Below are positions 6,832-10,473 of a stretch of DNA of 10,473 nucleotides, one piece after another. Source of the DNA: Pseudomonadota bacterium (GTDB lineage: Bacteria > Pseudomonadota > Alphaproteobacteria > Rhizobiales > Xanthobacteraceae); NCBI GenBank assembly GCA_021779635.1, contig JAJYAH010000175.1:1-10473 (forward strand), given 5' to 3'. The translations under genes were made by a program, and so were the position numbers. Numbering within the stretch: position 1 is the first letter of the stretch; the number at the start of each line of letters is the position of its first letter. A model generated the notes under the pieces. It made no database searches, was not told the DNA's origin, and saw nothing but the letters and a program-made list of their open reading frames with translations.

Positions 6832-9555
6832 ATGATTAAATCGGATCTCCGTCAATCGCGACCAGAGCCGCATAGGATTTCTTATTACGCAATGGCGATT
6901 TTGTCGGTCGCCGTTACGGTGGTCGCTACGGAAATTACAGCACGTTTGCTGAAAGCTGAGCCCATTGCACTATTGATGCTTTGCGCTGTGATTTCTACTG
7001 CGTGGATTGGCGGGTTCGGTCCGGCGATTCTGGCGATCGCGCTCTCCCTTTTCGCTTTCTATTACTACCTCGTGCCGCCGACCAATTCATTTATGTGGAA
7101 GCACGATCTTTTTCATATTGGTATTGTTGAAGTGCCGCGTCTGTTGCTGTTTGCCATTATATCTCTCTTTGTTGCATTCGTGGTCACGACGCAGAGAAAA
7201 GCAACGAAGGCTCTCCGGCGCTCCCGCGATGACTTGCAGGTGGCTATTGAAGATCAAAGGCGGATCGGAGCCGCGCTGCTGCATAGCGAAATGTATTTGA
7301 CGGAAGCGCAGGGATTGAGTCGCACCGGGAACTTCGGATGGAACGTCTCCAATGGAGAAATTATCTGGTCGGACGAAACCTTCCGGATTTTTCAATGCGA
7401 CCGAACTGTGAAGCCAGATCTGGAATTGATTCTCCAACGGACTCATCCCGACGATCGCACTTCCGTTCAAAAAACCTTCGATGACGCGTCCCGCACGGGA
7501 ATGGATTTTGACCGTGAATATCGATTGCTGATGCCGGACGGCTCTGTGAAATATGTCCACGCCATGGCTCGTGCTGCGCGGGATCCATCCGGCGGTATCG
7601 AGTTTGTTGGAGCGGTGACAGATGTTACGGTAGCAAGGGAAGCAGAGCGGAAGCTGCGACGCAGCGAGGCCTATTTGGCCGAAACCCAGCATCTCAGCCA
7701 TACAAGTAGCTGGGCCTGGGATGTGTGCCATCGACAGTTCGTGTATCGATCCGCCGAAGTCTATCACCTGTTTGGGTTGGACGAGGAAAGGGACGCTGGA
7801 CGACAGCGACCCTTCCGAGAACGTATCGTTCCCGAAGATAGGGCGCGGGTTGTCGAAGTGGCGCAACGGGCAATTAGATATAAGACGGATTTCGAAGTCG
7901 ATTATCGGATAGCTCTTCCGGGCGGATTGGTAAAGCGCGTACATTCCGTGGGACATCCGATCGTCGATAACGTCGGCGATGTCATCGAGTTGGTCGGGAC
8001 GCACGTGGATGTCACCGAGCAATATGAAGCAAAGGAGAAATTACAAAGAGCTTTTGACGATCTCAAGAAATCGGAGGACCGCCTTCGACTGGTCATCGAT
8101 ACCATCCCGACGCTGGTCTGGCGCGCTGGACCGGATGGGATCCCCGACTTCCTCAATCAGCCAGCCCTGGACTACACCGGCCTCTCACCGGACCAAGCCG
8201 AAACCGGCTGGCCCCGCGCCTTTCATCCTGACGACAAGAAGGGCATGTTGCGGAAATGGAGCGCAATACGGGAGTCCGGTGTGCGAGGCGGGCTTGAAGC
8301 TCGGCTCCGGCGCTTCGATGGCGAATATCGCTGGTTTTTGTTCCAGGCCGAGCCACTGCGCGACGAGGCGGGCACTATTGTCAAATGGTACGGGTCGTCT
8401 ACCGACATCGAGGACCGCAAACGGACCGAGGAGGCGCTTCGCGAGAGTGAGCAGCGCTTTCGGGATTACGCCGAAACCGCCTCCGACTGGCTCTGGGAGA
8501 CCGGGCCCGACCACAGGGTCACCCGGCTATCGGACCTCTATGATGTTGGCATCCCGCCCTCACACGTAATTGGCGTGGCTCGCTGGGAGATTGCAACCGA
8601 TGTGGAATCGGAACCAGAAAAATGGCGACTGCATCGGACGATGCTCGACGCGCATCGGCCATTTCGCAATTTCGTGTATACCGTCAACGGAACTGGATCT
8701 CCGGCATACGTCCAAACGAGCGGCAAGCCATTTTATGACACAAACGGCAATTTTCTCGGCTATCGGGGCACCGGCACAAATATTACGGCGACGATCCGCG
8801 CAGACCATGCGGAGCAGGCGCTGAGCAAGGCACAGGCGGAGCTCGCTCATGTGACGCGCGTGACCATGCTGGGCGAGCTGACAACATCCATCGCCCATGA
8901 AGTGAACCAGCCGCTTTCCGCCGTCATTACCAATGCTGAGGCCTGTCTGCGTTGGCTTGACCTCGAAATGCCCGACATGGCCAAAGCGCGCCGCTCGGTA
9001 GAATGGGTCGTGGAAGACGGAAACCGGGCAAGCGAGATCATCAGACGTGTCCGGGCGCTTGCGAAAAAGACCGACCTGGAGAAGGTGCGGCTCGACCTCA
9101 ATGAGGTCGTCAGGGAGGTCATCGCGCTGGTGCAGCGTGAGTCGAGCAGCCATCGCGTATCGTTACGAACGGAGTTAGCATCGGCTCCGTCAATGATCCG
9201 TGGCGATCGGGTCCAGCTGCAGCAGGTAATCATCAACTTGGTAATGAATGGCATCGAAGCAATGGAACATGTCAAGGATCGACCGCGCGAGCTGGTAATC
9301 CGGTCGCGCCACAACGAGACACATGGAGTGCTCCTAAGTGTGACGGACTGTGGCGTCGGTATTTCCATCGAGGATGCGGACCGGCTGTTCAAAGCCTTTT
9401 TCACCACAAAGTCCGGGGGTCTGGGGATGGGGCTTTCGATATGTCGTTCGATCGTGGAAGCGCACGGGGGACGTCTGTCAGCTCTCCGCAATGAGGGACC
9501 CGGTACGACGTTTCAATTCGTCCTGCCCTTGCAACAGGAGGAGTGCGTGTCGTGA
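6832..9555 (+). CDS. Membrane sensor histidine kinase, DUF4118 plus four PAS modules
   Basis: A 907-residue sensor kinase. Residues about 18-119 hold four hydrophobic segments in the DUF4118/KdpD-like arrangement ([22 protein letters not shown]). A coiled stretch (120-150) leads into PAS-like modules at about 150-275, 276-402, 412-532 and 533-660; the first two begin with similar sequences ([15 protein letters not shown] and [15 protein letters not shown]), pointing to an internal duplication. The phospho-acceptor is His689 in [13 protein letters not shown], the FixL/DctB-like HisKA type. The ATPase domain shows the N box ([10 protein letters not shown], Asn806), G1 (DCGVGI, Asp839), F box (FKAFFTTK) and G2 (GGLGMGLS). 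The signal is unknown, and I cannot show heme or flavin ligands in the PAS modules. ATG 6832 has AAGGAG only one base away, oddly close, but no other start fits in the frame, which opens at 6814. The last 4 bases overlap the next gene, its likely partner. Confidence 0.95.
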   Translation: MIKSDLRQSRPEPHRISYYAMAILSVAVTVVATEITARLLKAEPIALLMLCAVISTAWIGGFGPAILAIALSLFAFYYYLVPPTNSFMWKHDLFHIGIVEVPRLLLFAIISLFVAFVVTTQRKATKALRRSRDDLQVAIEDQRRIGAALLHSEMYLTEAQGLSRTGNFGWNVSNGEIIWSDETFRIFQCDRTVKPDLELILQRTHPDDRTSVQKTFDDASRTGMDFDREYRLLMPDGSVKYVHAMARAARDPSGGIEFVGAVTDVTVAREAERKLRRSEAYLAETQHLSHTSSWAWDVCHRQFVYRSAEVYHLFGLDEERDAGRQRPFRERIVPEDRARVVEVAQRAIRYKTDFEVDYRIALPGGLVKRVHSVGHPIVDNVGDVIELVGTHVDVTEQYEAKEKLQRAFDDLKKSEDRLRLVIDTIPTLVWRAGPDGIPDFLNQPALDYTGLSPDQAETGWPRAFHPDDKKGMLRKWSAIRESGVRGGLEARLRRFDGEYRWFLFQAEPLRDEAGTIVKWYGSSTDIEDRKRTEEALRESEQRFRDYAETASDWLWETGPDHRVTRLSDLYDVGIPPSHVIGVARWEIATDVESEPEKWRLHRTMLDAHRPFRNFVYTVNGTGSPAYVQTSGKPFYDTNGNFLGYRGTGTNITATIRADHAEQALSKAQAELAHVTRVTMLGELTTSIAHEVNQPLSAVITNAEACLRWLDLEMPDMAKARRSVEWVVEDGNRASEIIRRVRALAKKTDLEKVRLDLNEVVREVIALVQRESSSHRVSLRTELASAPSMIRGDRVQLQQVIINLVMNGIEAMEHVKDRPRELVIRSRHNETHGVLLSVTDCGVGISIEDADRLFKAFFTTKSGGLGMGLSICRSIVEAHGGRLSALRNEGPGTTFQFVLPLQQEECVS
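9536..9541 (+). promoter_or_regulatory. Ribosome binding site of the FixJ-type regulator
   Basis: AGGAGG inside the kinase 3' end, 10 bases before GTG 9552. It excludes the in-frame GTG at 9543, which would start immediately beside it, and fixes a GTGA overlap with the kinase stop codon. Confidence 0.7.
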
Positions 9556-10211
9556 CCGAGCGCCCTAATTCATCGCGTGAGCCCGCCGGTGCCAAAGAGC
9601 CGATCGTGTTCGTTGTCGAAGACGACGAATCGGTGCGCAGGGCACTCACCAACCTTTTTCAATCGGTGGGGCTCAAAGTTCAGCTATTCGGCTCAGCCTC
9701 GGAAATGCTGGAAAACAAGCTGCCGGATGTTGCCAGTTGTCTGGTGCTTGACGTCAGGTTGCCTGGATTGAGCGGCTTGGATCTCCAAACCGAACTGGCC
9801 AAAGCGAACATTAACATTCCAATTATATTTATGACCGGCCATGGCGACATTCCAATGACCGTCAGGGCCATGAAGGGAGGAGCGGTCGATTTCCTGACCA
9901 AGCCGTTTCGTGATCAAGACATGCTCGATGCGGTACTGGCAGCGATTGAGCGGGATCGAAAGCGCCGCGAAGCTGACAGGGTAGTCGCGAATTTGCAGGC
10001 GCAGCTCGAGACCCTGACCCACCGCCAGCGGGAGATTTTGGCGTTGGTATCATCCGGCCTCATGAACAAACAGATCGCGGCTGAGCTCGGACTTGCCGAG
10101 ATTACCGTGAAGATTCATCGGGGGCATATCATGAAGAAAATGGCTGCAAAGTCGCTCGCCGAGCTGGTGAGAAAGGCCGAAATGCTAGGAATTCAACGGA
10201 TCAGGCCCTAA
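9552..10211 (+). CDS. FixJ/NarL-type response regulator, receiver plus LuxR HTH
   Basis: A 219-residue response regulator, the usual length for the FixJ group. The receiver spans about residues 17-130, with the acidic pocket Asp24-Asp25 ([10 protein letters not shown]), phospho-acceptor Asp67 ([12 protein letters not shown]), Thr95 ([10 protein letters not shown]) and Lys117 (DFLTKPF). A helical linker (130-152) leads to a LuxR-type helix-turn-helix at about 154-213 ([35 protein letters not shown]). It should be phosphorylated by the kinase just upstream and then bind promoter DNA; its targets are not visible. The start is GTG 9552, whose last two bases plus A form the kinase stop codon, so the two genes are translationally coupled. 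The first 15 residues are a Pro/Ser-rich tail without known function. Confidence 0.95.
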   Translation: MTERPNSSREPAGAKEPIVFVVEDDESVRRALTNLFQSVGLKVQLFGSASEMLENKLPDVASCLVLDVRLPGLSGLDLQTELAKANINIPIIFMTGHGDIPMTVRAMKGGAVDFLTKPFRDQDMLDAVLAAIERDRKRREADRVVANLQAQLETLTHRQREILALVSSGLMNKQIAAELGLAEITVKIHRGHIMKKMAAKSLAELVRKAEMLGIQRIRP

Positions 10212-10220
10212 CAGCACCGA

Positions 10221-10234
10221 TTGAGTCCGATCAA
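10221..10234. promoter_or_regulatory. Possible Fnr/FixK-type binding site
   Basis: The sequence TTGAGTCCGATCAA fits the Crp/Fnr-family core TTGA-N6-TCAA exactly and differs from the full TTGAT-N4-ATCAA consensus at one base. It lies 10 bases after the FixJ-type regulator and 180 bases before the next gene start, so it could serve that next gene, but the distance is long. A single 8-base match can arise by chance. Confidence 0.35.
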
Positions 10235-10401
10235 TTCCGCCATCGGGCGACCTTGATGCGGCAAGCGATAGGCGCCTTCGACATGTTAGCGGTTGCGCGC
10301 CTGCGTCTCAAGCCTACAAACCTATGTATTATTTCACAATTCTGATTACCGGCCCACTTTGAGCCAGAGCAGCGCTAAGTCAGGCGCCGTGCTCCCGCTT
10401 C

Positions 10402-10407
10402 AGGAAG
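10402..10407 (+). promoter_or_regulatory. Ribosome binding site supporting a TTG start
   Basis: AGGAAG lies 6 bases before TTG 10414. It favours that start over the in-frame GTG at 10429, which has no such site. Confidence 0.55.
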
Positions 10408-10413
10408 AACGCC

Positions 10414-10473
10414 TTGTCCACGCTTTCGGTGATTTCTGTTATTGACGACGATGCATCCGTCCGCGCCGCGACC
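10414..10473 (+). CDS. Response regulator receiver domain, cut by window edge
   Basis: Only the first 20 codons are present: MSTLSVISVIDDDASVRAAT, reading the TTG start as Met. The pattern of a short hydrophobic strand followed by DDD and SVRAAT is the opening of a receiver domain, with the acidic pocket Asp11-Asp12 and the first helix. It closely resembles the N-termini of FixJ-like regulators common in Bradyrhizobium and relatives. The TTG start is supported by AGGAAG 6 bases upstream; GTG 10429 would cut into the first strand residues. Whether a LuxR-type output domain follows cannot be seen. As a second regulator beside the same kinase, it could be an alternative phosphorylation target or an independent unit. 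Confidence 0.8.
   Translation, partial: MSTLSVISVIDDDASVRAAT

Larger units (their letters stand above)
10212..10413. other. Spacer between the two regulator genes
   Basis: These 202 bases hold a TTGA-N6-TCAA palindrome at 10221-10234 and, further on, an AT-rich stretch around 10320-10350 that could contain a promoter for the next gene. No clear hairpin followed by a T run is present, so I cannot place a terminator for the kinase-regulator pair. Confidence 0.5.

Noticed and set aside
6453..6839. Plus-strand open frame of 128 codons ending inside the kinase gene
   Set aside because: No ribosome site, mixed third-position composition and no recognisable motif. The overlap with the kinase start gives some reason to look again but not enough to call a gene.
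7087..8022. Minus-strand frame of 311 codons
   Set aside because: Antisense to the kinase PAS region, with no domain and no ribosome site.

Overview
The window looks like a chromosomal segment of an alphaproteobacterium, most likely Hyphomicrobiales and possibly close to Bradyrhizobium/Nitrobacteraceae. The grounds are a glycine-dependent 5-aminolevulinate synthase (the C4 heme route), a many-PAS histidine kinase paired with a FixJ-type regulator, GC-rich coding sequence, and small Cys-rich proteins of a kind I associate with Bradyrhizobium genomes. The genus is inference; the class is fairly secure. I see no transposase, integrase, tRNA, rRNA or CRISPR array.

Left block (1-4186, all minus strand). 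Read in the direction of transcription: an HD-domain metal-dependent hydrolase of the cyanamide hydratase-like group, a clade-3-type monofunctional heme catalase, a MIP-family aquaporin, and hemA, which runs off the left edge. The gaps are 131, 116 and 54 bases, so co-transcription is plausible but not proven. The theme is peroxide handling: a catalase, the first enzyme for making its heme cofactor, and an aquaporin whose predicted selectivity filter (His-Ile-Ala-Arg) resembles plant TIP channels rather than E. coli AqpZ. Upstream of the HD gene is a gene-free 397-base gap with two near-identical 23-bp direct repeats on a 27-bp period.

Middle block (4584-6282, minus strand). Two very small Cys4 proteins, probably zinc-binding, lie in tandem. 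They are followed by an OmpR/PhoB-type winged-helix DNA-binding protein that lacks a receiver domain. The segment 6022-6282 has weak and inconsistent coding signals. The segment 6283-6831 separates the leftward and rightward genes and holds nothing I can name.

Right block (6832-10473, plus strand). A 907-residue sensor kinase (DUF4118-type membrane domain, four PAS-like modules, HisKA and ATPase domains) overlaps by 4 bases a FixJ/NarL-type response regulator. After a 202-base gap carrying a TTGA-N6-TCAA palindrome (Fnr/FixK-like), a second receiver-domain protein begins with TTG at 10414 and is cut by the right edge after 20 codons.

The window is mostly recognisable families. The parts most worth a second look are the peroxide/heme/aquaporin cluster with its unusual channel filter, the repeat array next to an orphan winged-helix regulator, and the paired small Cys4 proteins.
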